Part shown: piece by piece, positions 8,368 to 16,628 of the stretch | How the letters are laid out: each line of letters opens with the position of its first letter | Numbering within the stretch: position 1 is the stretch's first letter | DNA from: Marinobacter koreensis | GTDB lineage: Bacteria; Pseudomonadota; Gammaproteobacteria; Pseudomonadales; Oleiphilaceae | DNA length: 64,000 nucleotides | Direction of reading: 5' to 3' | Assembly (NCBI RefSeq): GCF_023156285.1 | Contig: NZ_JAKZAJ010000005.1 | Location: forward strand, 62,001 to 126,000 | Notes under the pieces: generated by a model | The model's database searches: none | The model's input: the letters and a program-made list of their open reading frames with translations, nothing else | Told to the model about the DNA's origin: nothing | Program-made: the position numbers and the translations under genes

Positions 8368-9681
8368 TTACTGGTTACGCCGGTCAATGACCCGCTTGGC
8401 TTTGCCCTCAGAGCGGGCCAGCCGGTTCGGCTCCACAACCTGAACACGGGTGCTGATGCCAATGTAGGACTTGATGTGGTGAGTCAGTTCCTTCGCGGCA
8501 TTGGCGCGAACGTCATCGCTGGTGCCGGCTTCCGGCTTCAGCTCGGCGCGGATATCCACGCAATCCAGGTTGCCTTCCTTATAAACCTCGATCTCGTAGT
8601 GCGGCGCCAAGGCTTCGCACTTGAGAACCTGTTCCTCGATCTGGCTCGGGAACACGTTGACGCCCCGGATGATCAGCATGTCATCGCTACGACCGGTAAT
8701 CTTGTCGATACGGCGCATTGGTCGAGCAGTGCCCGGCAGCAGACGGGTGAGATCCCGGGTCCGGTAACGCAGGATCGGCAGGGCCACCTTGGTCAGGGAG
8801 GTGAAGACCAGCTCGCCGTACTCGCCATCGGGCAGGACTTCACCGGTGTTGGGATCGATGATTTCCGGATAGAAGTGGTCTTCCCAGATGGTGGGGCCGT
8901 CTTTGGTTTCGATGCACTCCATGCCCACGCCGGGGCCCATGACTTCGGACAGGCCATAGATATCCAGTGCCTGGATACCGAGCCGCTCCTCCAGTTCGGT
9001 CCGCATGCTGTTGGTCCAGGGCTCAGCACCGAAAATGCCCAGGCGCAGCGGCAGTTTGTGCGGATCGATGCCCTGACGGTCCAGTTCGTCAGCGATATTA
9101 AGCATGTAGGACGGGGTCACCATGATGATGTCCGGCTGGAAGTCCTTGATCAGCTGGACCTGCTTCTCGGTCTGTCCACCGGACATGGGGATGACCGTAC
9201 AGCCGAGCCGTTCGGCACCGTAGTGCGCGCCCAGGCCACCGGTGAACAGGCCGTAGCCATAGGAGACATGGACCTTGTCGCCCCGGTGACCGCCGCCGGC
9301 CCGGATGCTGCGGGCTACGATGTCGGCCCAGGTGTTGATGTCACTCTGGGTGTAACCGACAACGGTCGGCTTGCCGGTGGTACCACTGGACGCATGGACG
9401 CGGACGACCTGATCCATAGGGGTGGCAAACATGCCGAATGGGTAGTTGTCCCGCAGATCCGCCTTGGTGGTGAAGGGAATCTTGGCAAGGTCCTCCAGCG
9501 AATTGATATCCATCGGCTTCAGGCCGATCTCGTCAAAGGCGTTGCGATAGAAAGGGACATTGGTATAGGCATGAACCACACTCCAGCGCAGGCGCTGGAG
9601 CTGTTCGTGGCGCAGCTCATCAATGCTGGCGGTTTCCATGCGGTCGAGTTTGCCGATTTTTTGCAGTGGTAAATTGCTCAT
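8368..9681 (-). CDS. paaK: Phenylacetate-CoA ligase
   Basis: Activates phenylacetate with ATP and CoA to phenylacetyl-CoA, the entry step of the pathway. The 437 residues match the family. The adenylation P-loop ASSGTTGKPTVVGY is at 97-110, with DIYGLSEVMGPG and YRTRDLTRL further on and an ANL-type C-terminal domain carrying GRSDDMLIIRGVNVFP. It is the last gene of paaGHIJK, 56 bp after paaJ, with a terminator-like hairpin behind it. ATG at 9681 is preceded by a GGACAACATC segment with a weak ribosome site. Confidence 0.97.
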   Translation of the reverse strand: MSNLPLQKIGKLDRMETASIDELRHEQLQRLRWSVVHAYTNVPFYRNAFDEIGLKPMDINSLEDLAKIPFTTKADLRDNYPFGMFATPMDQVVRVHASSGTTGKPTVVGYTQSDINTWADIVARSIRAGGGHRGDKVHVSYGYGLFTGGLGAHYGAERLGCTVIPMSGGQTEKQVQLIKDFQPDIIMVTPSYMLNIADELDRQGIDPHKLPLRLGIFGAEPWTNSMRTELEERLGIQALDIYGLSEVMGPGVGMECIETKDGPTIWEDHFYPEIIDPNTGEVLPDGEYGELVFTSLTKVALPILRYRTRDLTRLLPGTARPMRRIDKITGRSDDMLIIRGVNVFPSQIEEQVLKCEALAPHYEIEVYKEGNLDCVDIRAELKPEAGTSDDVRANAAKELTHHIKSYIGISTRVQVVEPNRLARSEGKAKRVIDRRNQ

Positions 9682-9737
9682 GATGTTGTCCTGCGTTGTT
9701 CTTGTACCGTGTTTTCAGTCTAGATCCTGTTGTGCAA

Positions 9738-10985
9738 TCAGGCGGCGCTATCGGTTCTTTCGATGATCAGGGCAATCCCCTGACCAACACCGATGCACAT
9801 GGTGCAAAGCGCGTAGCGGGCTTTTTGTCCGGCCTGGTGACGACGTTCGAGTTCGTTCAGCGCGGTGGTGATCAGGCGCGCACCGCTCATGCCGAGCGGA
9901 TGGCCGAGGGCAATGGCACCGCCGTTCGGGTTGACGTGCTCGGCATCGTCCGGAAGTCCCAGATCCCGGGTGACCGCCAGGGCCTGCGCTGCAAATGCCT
10001 CGTTCAGTTCGATCACATCCATGTCGGCCAGTTCCAGCCCGGCGGTCTTGAGGACCTTGCGGGTGGCCGGGGCAGGGCCAAAGCCCATGATGCGCGGCTC
10101 AACGCCGGCAGTCGCCATGGCAATCACCCGTGCCCGGGGTTTGAGGCCATACTGGCTCAGGGCCTCGGAGCCGGCCAGCAACAGTGCGCAGGCGCCGTCG
10201 TTGACGCCGGAGGCGTTGCCGGCGGTCACACAACCGTTCTCGCGGAATGGCGTGGGAAGTGACGCAAGCTTGTCCAGGCTGGTCTCGCGAGGATGCTCAT
10301 CGGTGTCGACCACCAGCGGATCCTGCTTGCGCCGGGGAATGGTGACCGGTGTGATTTCATTGGCGAAAAAGCCTGCGGCCTGGGCCGCTGCAGTCCGCTG
10401 TTGGCTGCGCAGGGCAAAAGCATCCTGATCTTCCCGGGACACCTTGAACTGCTCGGCCACGTTTTCTGCGGTTTCCGGCATGGAATCGATGCCGTACTGC
10501 TTTTTCATCACCGGATTCACGAAACGCCACCCGATGGTGGTATCGAACATTTCCGCTTTGCGGCTGAAGGCGTTTTCCGCCTTGCCCATCACGAAAGGCG
10601 CCCGGGACATGGACTCAACGCCGCCAGCGATCATCAGGCCGGCTTCGCCGGTGCGAATGGCGCGGGCAGCACTGCCGACGGCATCCATTCCGGAGCCGCA
10701 CAGCCGGTTGATGGTGCTGCCCGGTACGTCCACCGGCAGCCCGGCCAACAGCAGGGACATGCGGGCAACGTCCCGATTGTCTTCACCGGCCTGGTTGGCG
10801 CAGCCGTACAGGACGTCGTCCACTTTCGACCAGTCCAGGTCGGGGTGGCGTTCCATCAGGGCCTTGATCGGAATGGCGCCGAGATCGTCGGCTCTGACTG
10901 CCGAAAGGGCGCCGCCGTAACGGCCAATGGGGGTGCGAATGGCGTCGACGATGTAAGCGTCTTTCAGGCGGATGTCAGTGCTCAT
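9738..10985 (-). CDS. paaJ: 3-oxoadipyl-CoA / 3-oxo-5,6-dehydrosuberyl-CoA thiolase
   Basis: Thiolase that releases acetyl-CoA and succinyl-CoA at the end of the phenylacetate pathway, and acts earlier on the C8 intermediate. The 415 residues are standard. The nucleophile Cys96 is in RLCGSGMDA, the C-terminal His in GHPLGMSGA and the second Cys in TMCIGVGQG. An NEAFAAQALAV motif is also present. It overlaps paaI by 4 bp, so translation is coupled. The sequence resembles PcaF as well; the paa context decides the name. Confidence 0.95.
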   Translation of the reverse strand: MSTDIRLKDAYIVDAIRTPIGRYGGALSAVRADDLGAIPIKALMERHPDLDWSKVDDVLYGCANQAGEDNRDVARMSLLLAGLPVDVPGSTINRLCGSGMDAVGSAARAIRTGEAGLMIAGGVESMSRAPFVMGKAENAFSRKAEMFDTTIGWRFVNPVMKKQYGIDSMPETAENVAEQFKVSREDQDAFALRSQQRTAAAQAAGFFANEITPVTIPRRKQDPLVVDTDEHPRETSLDKLASLPTPFRENGCVTAGNASGVNDGACALLLAGSEALSQYGLKPRARVIAMATAGVEPRIMGFGPAPATRKVLKTAGLELADMDVIELNEAFAAQALAVTRDLGLPDDAEHVNPNGGAIALGHPLGMSGARLITTALNELERRHQAGQKARYALCTMCIGVGQGIALIIERTDSAA

Positions 10986-11428
10986 GATGCGTTCTCCGAA
11001 TGGCGGACGGTGCCGCGTACTTCATAGGAACGGCCGCGGAACAGTGCCACGGTGCGTCCGTCCTGGTTGGTCAGGGTGATGTCGTAAACGCCGGTCCGGC
11101 CGCCGCGGGAGCGCTCCTCCGCTGTGGCGGTCAGCCGATCGCCCTCCTTGGCACCGGACATGAAGTCGATGCTGCAGCCCGAGGCAACCGTCGCACGGTC
11201 GTAGGTGTTGCAGGCGAACGCGAATGCCGAGTCAGCAAGGGTGAACAGATAGCCACCATGGCAGGAGCCGTGGCCCTGGACCATATCGCCGGTGACGGTC
11301 ATGGTCAGGACCGCCTTGCCCGGCGCGACGGACTCGATTTTCATGCCGAGCTTCTGGCTGGCGCGATCCCGGGCAAACATGTGCTCTGCGCACTGTTCGG
11401 CCAGAATCTGTGGGTCGGTGTCAGTCAT
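10982..11428 (-). CDS. paaI: Hydroxyphenylacetyl-CoA thioesterase
   Basis: Hot-dog-fold thioesterase that hydrolyses dead-end ring-hydroxylated phenylacetyl-CoA esters and returns CoA. The 148 residues match PaaI. The active-site helix is HGSCHGGYLFTLADSAFAFA, with the catalytic Asp in LADSA. It overlaps both paaH and paaJ by 4 bp in the same operon. Confidence 0.94.
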   Translation of the reverse strand: MTDTDPQILAEQCAEHMFARDRASQKLGMKIESVAPGKAVLTMTVTGDMVQGHGSCHGGYLFTLADSAFAFACNTYDRATVASGCSIDFMSGAKEGDRLTATAEERSRGGRTGVYDITLTNQDGRTVALFRGRSYEVRGTVRHSENAS

Positions 11429-12948
11429 GCGTAGAACCCCTTGTTGGCGTAATGATTTTTTCTCAGCAGCAGCGCCGGCCGATACCGGTCTTCACCGTAG
11501 CTGTTCTGAAGGTTGGTCAGGACCGTGAAGACGCAGCCGGCTCCGAGTCGGTCGCTCCAGCTGAGGGGGCCTTCGGGATAGTTCAGGCCGGCCTTCATGG
11601 CCAGGTCGATGTCTGCCACCGTTGCAACACCGTGCAGGTGGGCATCGGCCGCTTCGTTGGCCAGCATGGCGACAGTGCGCATGATGACCAGTCCGGGGCG
11701 GTCCGCCAGACGGCTGACCGCGATACCGGCTGCCTGCAACAGGGCACAGGCATCCTTGATGGCTTGTCCGGAGGCCTGATCCGCTGCGGCAATGGCCAGG
11801 CGTGTGGTGCTGGCGAAATCGAATGCCAGATCGAACACGATGGTATTGTCGATGCCTTCTGCGGCGGCACGCTCTGACGCCATGCGGCCGTCAGTCAGCA
11901 CGAGGACTGCATCGCCGAAACGGATCCGGCCGTTGCCGTCACGTTCCTCGATCTCAAGGCCGGCCTCTTGCCAGCGCTGAACCAGCGCTCTGGCCGGGCC
12001 CAGGTCGCCCTCTACGGTCACCGTCTTGTGGGTGTTTCCACCCTGTTCGGCTTCGGTTTGCGCTGCGGGACGTTCATCGCCCTCGCCGTAGCGGTAGAAA
12101 CCCTGACCGCTCTTGCGGCCCAACCGGCCTGCTTCCACCAGTTCCTGCTGGATGAGGGACGGGAGAAACCGGGTGTCCTGGTAATAGGCGTTGAACACGG
12201 AATTGGTCACCGCGTAGTTGACGTCGTGCCCGATCAGGTCGGTCAGCTCGAAAGCCCCCATCCGGAAGTTGCCTGCCTCGCGCATCAGGGCGTCGAGGGT
12301 GGCCGGATCCGCCGCCTGTTCCTGGACGAGTCTCAGGCTCTCGGCGTAGAAGGGGCGGGCAACGCGATTGACGATGAAGCCAGGCGTGGAGGTCGCGTAC
12401 ACCGGCTTTTTGCCCCACTGGAGTGCGGTTGCATGCACCGTTTCAGCGACCGTGCTGTCGGTAGCCAGACCAGACACCACCTCCACCAGGGCCATCAGAG
12501 GCGCCGGATTGAAAAAGTGCATGCCCACCAGCCGCTCTGGCTTCTGCATTTTCGCACCCAGGGCGGTGATGGAGATCGAAGAGGTGTTGGTGGCCAGAAT
12601 CGTCTGGTCGCTGCACAGAGATTCGAGGTCCGCCAACAGGCCTTGTTTGATCTCGAGGTTCTCGATGATCGCTTCGATGACCAGGCCGGCGTCGGCAATG
12701 TCGGACAGTTTGTCGACCGGCTGGATCCGGCCGACGATGGCATCGACGTCCTGCTGGTTCATTTTGCCTTTATCAACACGGCGCTGAAGAATCTTGGCGG
12801 TGTTGTCACGACCGGCCGCGGCTGCACCCTCCCGCTGATCGTGGAGGTAGACGGTATGGCCAGCCTGTGCGGCAACCTGGGCGATGCCGGAGCCCATGGC
12901 ACCCGCACCGATGACGGCTACGTTAATACTGGAATCCAGTGCCGGCAT
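11425..12948 (-). CDS. paaH: 3-hydroxyadipyl-CoA dehydrogenase
   Basis: Oxidises 3-hydroxyadipyl-CoA to 3-oxoadipyl-CoA with NAD+. The 507 residues match the long PaaH/PaaC form with two 3HCDH C-terminal domains. The Rossmann motif VIGAGAMGSGIAQ is at 12-24, and MHFFNPAPLMALVEVV plus STPGFIVNRVARPF mark the catalytic region. It lies 3 bp after paaG and overlaps paaI by 4 bp. Confidence 0.95.
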   Translation of the reverse strand: MPALDSSINVAVIGAGAMGSGIAQVAAQAGHTVYLHDQREGAAAAGRDNTAKILQRRVDKGKMNQQDVDAIVGRIQPVDKLSDIADAGLVIEAIIENLEIKQGLLADLESLCSDQTILATNTSSISITALGAKMQKPERLVGMHFFNPAPLMALVEVVSGLATDSTVAETVHATALQWGKKPVYATSTPGFIVNRVARPFYAESLRLVQEQAADPATLDALMREAGNFRMGAFELTDLIGHDVNYAVTNSVFNAYYQDTRFLPSLIQQELVEAGRLGRKSGQGFYRYGEGDERPAAQTEAEQGGNTHKTVTVEGDLGPARALVQRWQEAGLEIEERDGNGRIRFGDAVLVLTDGRMASERAAAEGIDNTIVFDLAFDFASTTRLAIAAADQASGQAIKDACALLQAAGIAVSRLADRPGLVIMRTVAMLANEAADAHLHGVATVADIDLAMKAGLNYPEGPLSWSDRLGAGCVFTVLTNLQNSYGEDRYRPALLLRKNHYANKGFYA

Positions 12949-12951
12949 GCT

Positions 12952-13743
12952 TTATTTCCCCTTGAAATCCGGTGTGCGCTTTTCCATGAACGCGGCGACG
13001 CCTTCGCGGTAGTCGTCGGTCTGGCCGGCCTGGCGTTGCAGATCCCGTTCAAGTTCCAGTTGCTCGTCAAAGCTGTTGGTGGTGCTGGCATGCAGGGCCT
13101 GCTTGATCAGTGCCAGGCCTTTTGTGGGTTGGACGGCAAAATGGCGGGCCAGTTTCATGGTTTCGTCCATCAGTTGCTCGTCGTCAACACACCGCCAGAT
13201 CATGCCCCAGCTCTCGGCCTGCTCGGCCTTGATCTTGTCTCCCAGCAGTGCCATGCCCTTGGCCCGGGCCATGCCCGCTACGCGAGGCAGAGTCCAGGTG
13301 CCACCGGAATCCGGTACCAGGCCGAGCTTGCAGAAGGCCTGCACAAAGCTGGCCGAGCGGGCAGCGAGCGTAATATCGCAGGCGAGCGCAATGTTGGCAC
13401 CGGCGCCGGCCGCGACACCGTTGACTGCGCACAGAACCGGCATCGGCAGATCACGAAGGCTGCGCATCAGCGGGTTGTAATAATTCTCCAGGGAAGCACC
13501 CAGATCCGGCATTTCCTGATCCGGCGAGACGCTGCGATCGGACAGGTCCTGGCCGGCACAGAAGCCACGGCCGGCACCGGTAATGACCAGAACGCGGACG
13601 CTATCGTCGTTGCGGATGGTCGTGATGGCCTCGCGCATGCGTTCGTGCATTTCCACGTTGAAGCTGTTGAGGTTGTTCGGGCGGTTCAGGGTGACTGTGG
13701 CAATGCCCTGATCGATCTCCAGAAGGATGCTTGACTGGGTCAT
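12952..13743 (-). CDS. paaG: Ring-1,2-epoxyphenylacetyl-CoA isomerase
   Basis: Crotonase-family enzyme that converts the ring epoxide to oxepin-CoA and also isomerises later dehydrosuberyl-CoA intermediates. I start at the ATG at 13743 (263 aa); the frame is open to 13860 but that extension is promoter-proximal and not conserved in style. Oxyanion-hole segments GAGRGFCAGQDLSDR and VNGVAAGAGANIAL are present, as is the catalytic Asp in LVPDSGGTWTLPR, which distinguishes PaaG from PaaF. It leads the paaGHIJK operon. No paaF is in the window. Confidence 0.95.
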   Translation of the reverse strand: MTQSSILLEIDQGIATVTLNRPNNLNSFNVEMHERMREAITTIRNDDSVRVLVITGAGRGFCAGQDLSDRSVSPDQEMPDLGASLENYYNPLMRSLRDLPMPVLCAVNGVAAGAGANIALACDITLAARSASFVQAFCKLGLVPDSGGTWTLPRVAGMARAKGMALLGDKIKAEQAESWGMIWRCVDDEQLMDETMKLARHFAVQPTKGLALIKQALHASTTNSFDEQLELERDLQRQAGQTDDYREGVAAFMEKRTPDFKGK

Positions 13744-13891
13744 GATGTTGTCCCATTTGTTGTAATAACAGGAATGGCCGGGACGACACTGGGTGTCCCG
13801 TGACAGAGAATTCTTAGTAGCGCCTTGCTCGGGGCGCAGGGTCGATCGGACTGTGGGCAACCGGTGCCCTCCGATGCAACGTCCGAAATTG

Positions 13892-13919
13892 AGTATATCT
13901 AAGAATTGATACCCGTCAA
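13892..13919 (-). promoter_or_regulatory. Candidate paaG promoter with GTATCA in the spacer
   Basis: On the minus strand TTGACG (13914-13919) and TATACT (13892-13897) are separated by 16 bp. The spacer contains GTATCA (plus-strand TGATAC at 13907-13912), the hexamer also found in the paaA promoter. Transcription would start about 135 bp ahead of the paaG ATG. Confidence 0.6.
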
Positions 13920-14090
13920 GGATTCATGGTATCGACTTCTGTATCACTTTATAATTTTGCTTGTTGGCTGATTCGCTAAGGGGATGATTTTTATTGAAAA
14001 TATGGCTTAAGGCTGGTTCTTCTGGAGCGTTTTAACGGGGTTCTGTGCCGTTTGGTGTTGCCAATTCTCGTGAAATTTCCGGGCGAAAAA

Positions 14091-14103
14091 TATAATGTGA
14101 TAC
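14091..14103 (+). promoter_or_regulatory. Candidate paaY -10 box with adjacent TGATAC
   Basis: TATAAT (14091-14096) is followed one base later by TGATAC (14098-14103), about 50 bp before the paaY start. No good -35 is visible at 16-18 bp, so an activator or a weak promoter is possible. Confidence 0.4.
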
Positions 14104-14154
14104 AAAAAATCGCTAACAAAAAATATTTTGGTCCCATTCCTGCAGGAGAACGTT

Positions 14155-14748
14155 ATGCCCGTTTACAGCATTGAAGGTGTTGTCCCGGTTGTCCACCCGT
14201 CCGCCTATGTCCATCCCAGTGCCGTCCTGATCGGCGACGTCTGGGTCGGGCCGGACTGTTACGTCGGCCCTGCCGCCTCGTTACGAGGTGATTTCGGTCG
14301 GATTGTCCTCAAGGAAGGTTCCAACATTCAGGACACGTGTGTCATGCATGGGTTTCCCGGAATGGATACGGTGATCGAGAAGAATGGCCATGTCGGCCAC
14401 GGAGCCATCCTTCACGGGTGTATCGTGGGTGAGGATGCCATGGTGGGGATGAATGCGGTGGTCATGGACGAAGCGCACATTGCACCGAAGTCGATCGTCG
14501 GCGCCGGAGCCCTGGTGAAGGCCGGATTTACCTGCGAGCCGGGTTCGCTGATCGTGGGTGCGCCCGCCAAGGTTCTGCGAACCCTGAGTGACAAGGAACT
14601 TGCCTGGAAAAAGAAGGGGACCGAGGAGTATCAGCGTCTTACCCGGCGCTCGCTGGCCAGCCTTCAGGAATGCGAGCCGCTTGCCGAGGCGGAGCTGGAT
14701 CGTCCCCGGGTGGATTCCGGAACCTACCAGCCGAAACATCAATCCTGA
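14155..14748 (+). CDS. paaY: Phenylacetate-pathway thioesterase / gamma-carbonic-anhydrase-fold protein
   Basis: Left-handed beta-helix protein with gamma-carbonic-anhydrase-type histidines (for example [13 protein letters not shown]); PaaY homologues act as thioesterases for aberrant phenylacetate-pathway CoA esters. The 197-residue form starts at the ATG at 14155, which has AGGAGAAC directly upstream; an in-frame codon at 14128 is less likely. Hexapeptide repeats run through residues 15-150. It is transcribed away from paaG and shares the regulatory region. Confidence 0.92.
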   Translation: MPVYSIEGVVPVVHPSAYVHPSAVLIGDVWVGPDCYVGPAASLRGDFGRIVLKEGSNIQDTCVMHGFPGMDTVIEKNGHVGHGAILHGCIVGEDAMVGMNAVVMDEAHIAPKSIVGAGALVKAGFTCEPGSLIVGAPAKVLRTLSDKELAWKKKGTEEYQRLTRRSLASLQECEPLAEAELDRPRVDSGTYQPKHQS

Positions 14749-14790
14749 ATCGCGTCAGGCCGTGTGTTTTTGCTCGGCAGAGATGGTGGC

Positions 14791-15690
14791 TCAGGCCGCC
14801 ATCTCTGCTTTCAGGGCGTCGATGATGATCCGTGCGAAGGCCTCGGGTGAATCTTCCTGAAGGAAGTGGCCACCCCTGAGAGTGATGTGGGGTTGCCCGT
14901 GCGCGCCGGGAATGCGCCTCTGCATGTAACGGTCACCGCCCCGGGTGATCGGGTCGCCGCTGCTGAAGCAGGTTATGAAAGGCTTGCGCCATTTCTCCAA
15001 TGCTTTCCAGGTTGCCTGATTGGCAGCGCTGACCGGGTCGTCCGGCGACAGTGGCACCAGTCTCGGGAATGCACGAGCGCCGGCCTTGTAGTCTGTTGAG
15101 GGAAACGGCGCCTCATACGCGGCCAGTTCGGCCTTCGAAAGTGTTCGCTCTGTGCCCAGTTGGACAATTCGTGCGACCGGGAACCAGGGGCTATGGGCGG
15201 CAAATGTCTTCCACAGCGTAAAGACCGTGGGAACCCGGCTTTCACCCGTGGGAAGCATGCCATTGCCGACGATAATCCGGCTGAACCGGTCTGCATGTTC
15301 TGCGGCCAGTCGCAGGCCGAGCAGGGACCCCCAATTCTGGCACACCAGGGTAATGTTCCGGAGGTCGAGCGTATCCAGCCAGGTGGTCAGCCACTCCATG
15401 TGCCGGTCGTAGCTGTAATCGTCAGCATCGGCCGGTTTGTCCGATTTCCCGAAGCCGATCAGGTCTGGTGCCAGCACCCGGTGCCCCGCATTGGCCACCA
15501 TGGGGATCATGTGCCGGTAGAGGAACGACCATGAGGGTTCCCCATGAAGCATGAGCACGGGTGAGGCATCACTCCGCCCTTCGTCGACGTAGTGCATCCT
15601 CAGGTTGGGGGCTACGTCGAGATAGTTGGGAGTGAAGGGGTAGTCCGGAAGGTCCCTGAAGCGAGCTTCGTCGGTTCTCAGAATACGCAT
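14791..15690 (-). CDS. Haloalkane-dehalogenase-like alpha/beta hydrolase with Asp-to-Asn nucleophile
   Basis: The 299-residue protein is very close in plan to subfamily-I haloalkane dehalogenases: HGEPSWSFLYRH (residues 49-60), DLIGFGKSDKP, a nucleophile elbow, a cap domain, an acid Asp246 (SSGDPIT) and base His275 (GGHFLQED). The elbow reads CQNWGSLLG, with Asn119 where dehalogenases have the nucleophilic Asp (QDWGG). An Asn there should not form the alkyl-enzyme ester without deamidation. It may have another role or be inactive. It ends 42 bp from paaY, convergent with it. A perfect 7-bp inverted repeat lies 31 bp before the ATG. Confidence 0.85.
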   Translation of the reverse strand: MRILRTDEARFRDLPDYPFTPNYLDVAPNLRMHYVDEGRSDASPVLMLHGEPSWSFLYRHMIPMVANAGHRVLAPDLIGFGKSDKPADADDYSYDRHMEWLTTWLDTLDLRNITLVCQNWGSLLGLRLAAEHADRFSRIIVGNGMLPTGESRVPTVFTLWKTFAAHSPWFPVARIVQLGTERTLSKAELAAYEAPFPSTDYKAGARAFPRLVPLSPDDPVSAANQATWKALEKWRKPFITCFSSGDPITRGGDRYMQRRIPGAHGQPHITLRGGHFLQEDSPEAFARIIIDALKAEMAA

Positions 15691-15721
15691 GCCATCGACT
15701 GTCCTGACTGATAGGTTGCGT

Positions 15722-15741
15722 GATCGTCACTTACGACGATC
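15722..15741. promoter_or_regulatory. Inverted repeat GATCGTC-N6-GACGATC upstream of the dehalogenase-like gene
   Basis: Perfect 7-bp arms (15722-15728 and 15735-15741) centred about 41 bp from the ATG at 15690. The size and spacing fit a dimeric regulator site. No regulator gene is adjacent. Confidence 0.4.
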
Positions 15742-15813
15742 GTCAAAGTTCAGGATAAATCAGATGGCGATCTGGTGTGTTTGAGTTGCGTAACAGAGCG
15801 TTGCCCGTTTGAA

Positions 15814-16062
15814 TCAGCAGGCCAGCCCGAACAGGCGCTCCGGGTTGTCAATGTGACGCATGGCATCATCGCAGCAGTTGACAGCACCGCAATCGTCAGC
15901 CGAACACAAGCCAATGGTCCGGCACTCGATGGACTGCTGGTTATCGCCTTCGTTAAGAAAAATGCGCGACCGGGAAAGAATGGAATGACAGTGGCCGCAG
16001 AGCAGGGTGGGAACGGCACAGCCCTCGGCAAGAATAGCGTTGTAATGATTTGGTTCTCTCAT
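15814..16062 (-). CDS. Small cysteine-rich protein of unknown function
   Basis: 82 residues with nine cysteines (15, 22, 25, 47, 53, 58, 63, 64, 82), including CGHC and a CC pair, so metal or cluster binding is likely. No signal peptide or membrane segment is visible. The gene is well supported: the ATG at 16062 is preceded by AGGAGG at ideal spacing. I do not recognise the family. It lies between the dehalogenase-like gene and another uncharacterised gene on the same strand, with no clear operon partner. Confidence 0.65.
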   Translation of the reverse strand: MREPNHYNAILAEGCAVPTLLCGHCHSILSRSRIFLNEGDNQQSIECRTIGLCSADDCGAVNCCDDAMRHIDNPERLFGLAC

Positions 16063-16138
16063 AGATATCCTCCTGATACGTACAACCTAGGGGCAGTGTG
16101 TGACAATAAAAAGTCCTCCTGCGTTCACTGCCCGTGAT

Positions 16139-16492
16139 TTATACGGAATCCTTGTCCGTATCGACCATCGGCCTGCGATTGGAACGTTTGTCCTCCCAGT
16201 CGAGTTCTTTGGGATCGTACCAGCCGATGGCGTCCAGCACCCGTTGCCGGGTTCGTGGCGACAGCGTCGGCCACAGTTCCTCGAAATCCTCCAGGCCGGC
16301 GTCTCTCTGTCGCTGCTGCTTGCTCTGGAGCCGGTTGATGATTCGGGGAAGGTTCAGCGCCTCACCGAGCTGTCCGGGCACCAGCACCTCCTGCCCCATC
16401 ACCTTTCGACGATGAGTCCGTGCTGCCAGGACTCTTTGCAGTTCCCGGGCAGCGTCCAGGGCGGTTTCTGTGGTAAAGGTTTCCAGATCCAA
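16139..16492 (-). CDS. Conserved-looking hypothetical protein
   Basis: 117-residue soluble, charged protein, rich in Arg, Gln and Glu, with a helix-rich N terminus (ALDAARELQRVLAARTHRR) and DWEDKR near the end. The longest reading starts at a TTG at 16492; no ATG or clear ribosome site precedes it, so the true start may be a later GTG or ATG. Codon use fits the genome. I do not recognise a family. Confidence 0.55.
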   Translation of the reverse strand: MDLETFTTETALDAARELQRVLAARTHRRKVMGQEVLVPGQLGEALNLPRIINRLQSKQQRQRDAGLEDFEELWPTLSPRTRQRVLDAIGWYDPKELDWEDKRSNRRPMVDTDKDSV

Positions 16493-16628
16493 TACTATGA
16501 CCCGTTCAAACTGTGATCACCAACCAGCCACTATAACCTGAAGCGGGCGCCAGTGGCCAAACTCCCGTGATAGGCTGGTATTATCCAAAGCCTTCGTTAC
16601 TGCTCTTTGCGCCGGGATACCCTGACTT

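Larger units (their letters stand above)
13744..14154. other. 411-bp divergent paaG-paaY intergenic region
   Basis: AT-rich, with no convincing ORF. It holds a strong minus-strand promoter for paaG, a TATAAT before paaY, and TGATAC/GTATCA copies at 13907, 13941 and 14098. The rest shows nothing I can name. Confidence 0.7.

Noticed and set aside
9738..10985. Calling the thiolase PcaF of the protocatechuate pathway
   Set aside because: Similar enzymes, but it overlaps paaI and lies in an unbroken paaGHIJK run.
11968..13734. Long plus-strand open frame (588 codons) opposite paaH and paaG
   Set aside because: It is the antisense shadow of two certain paa genes and has no family-like sequence or ribosome site.
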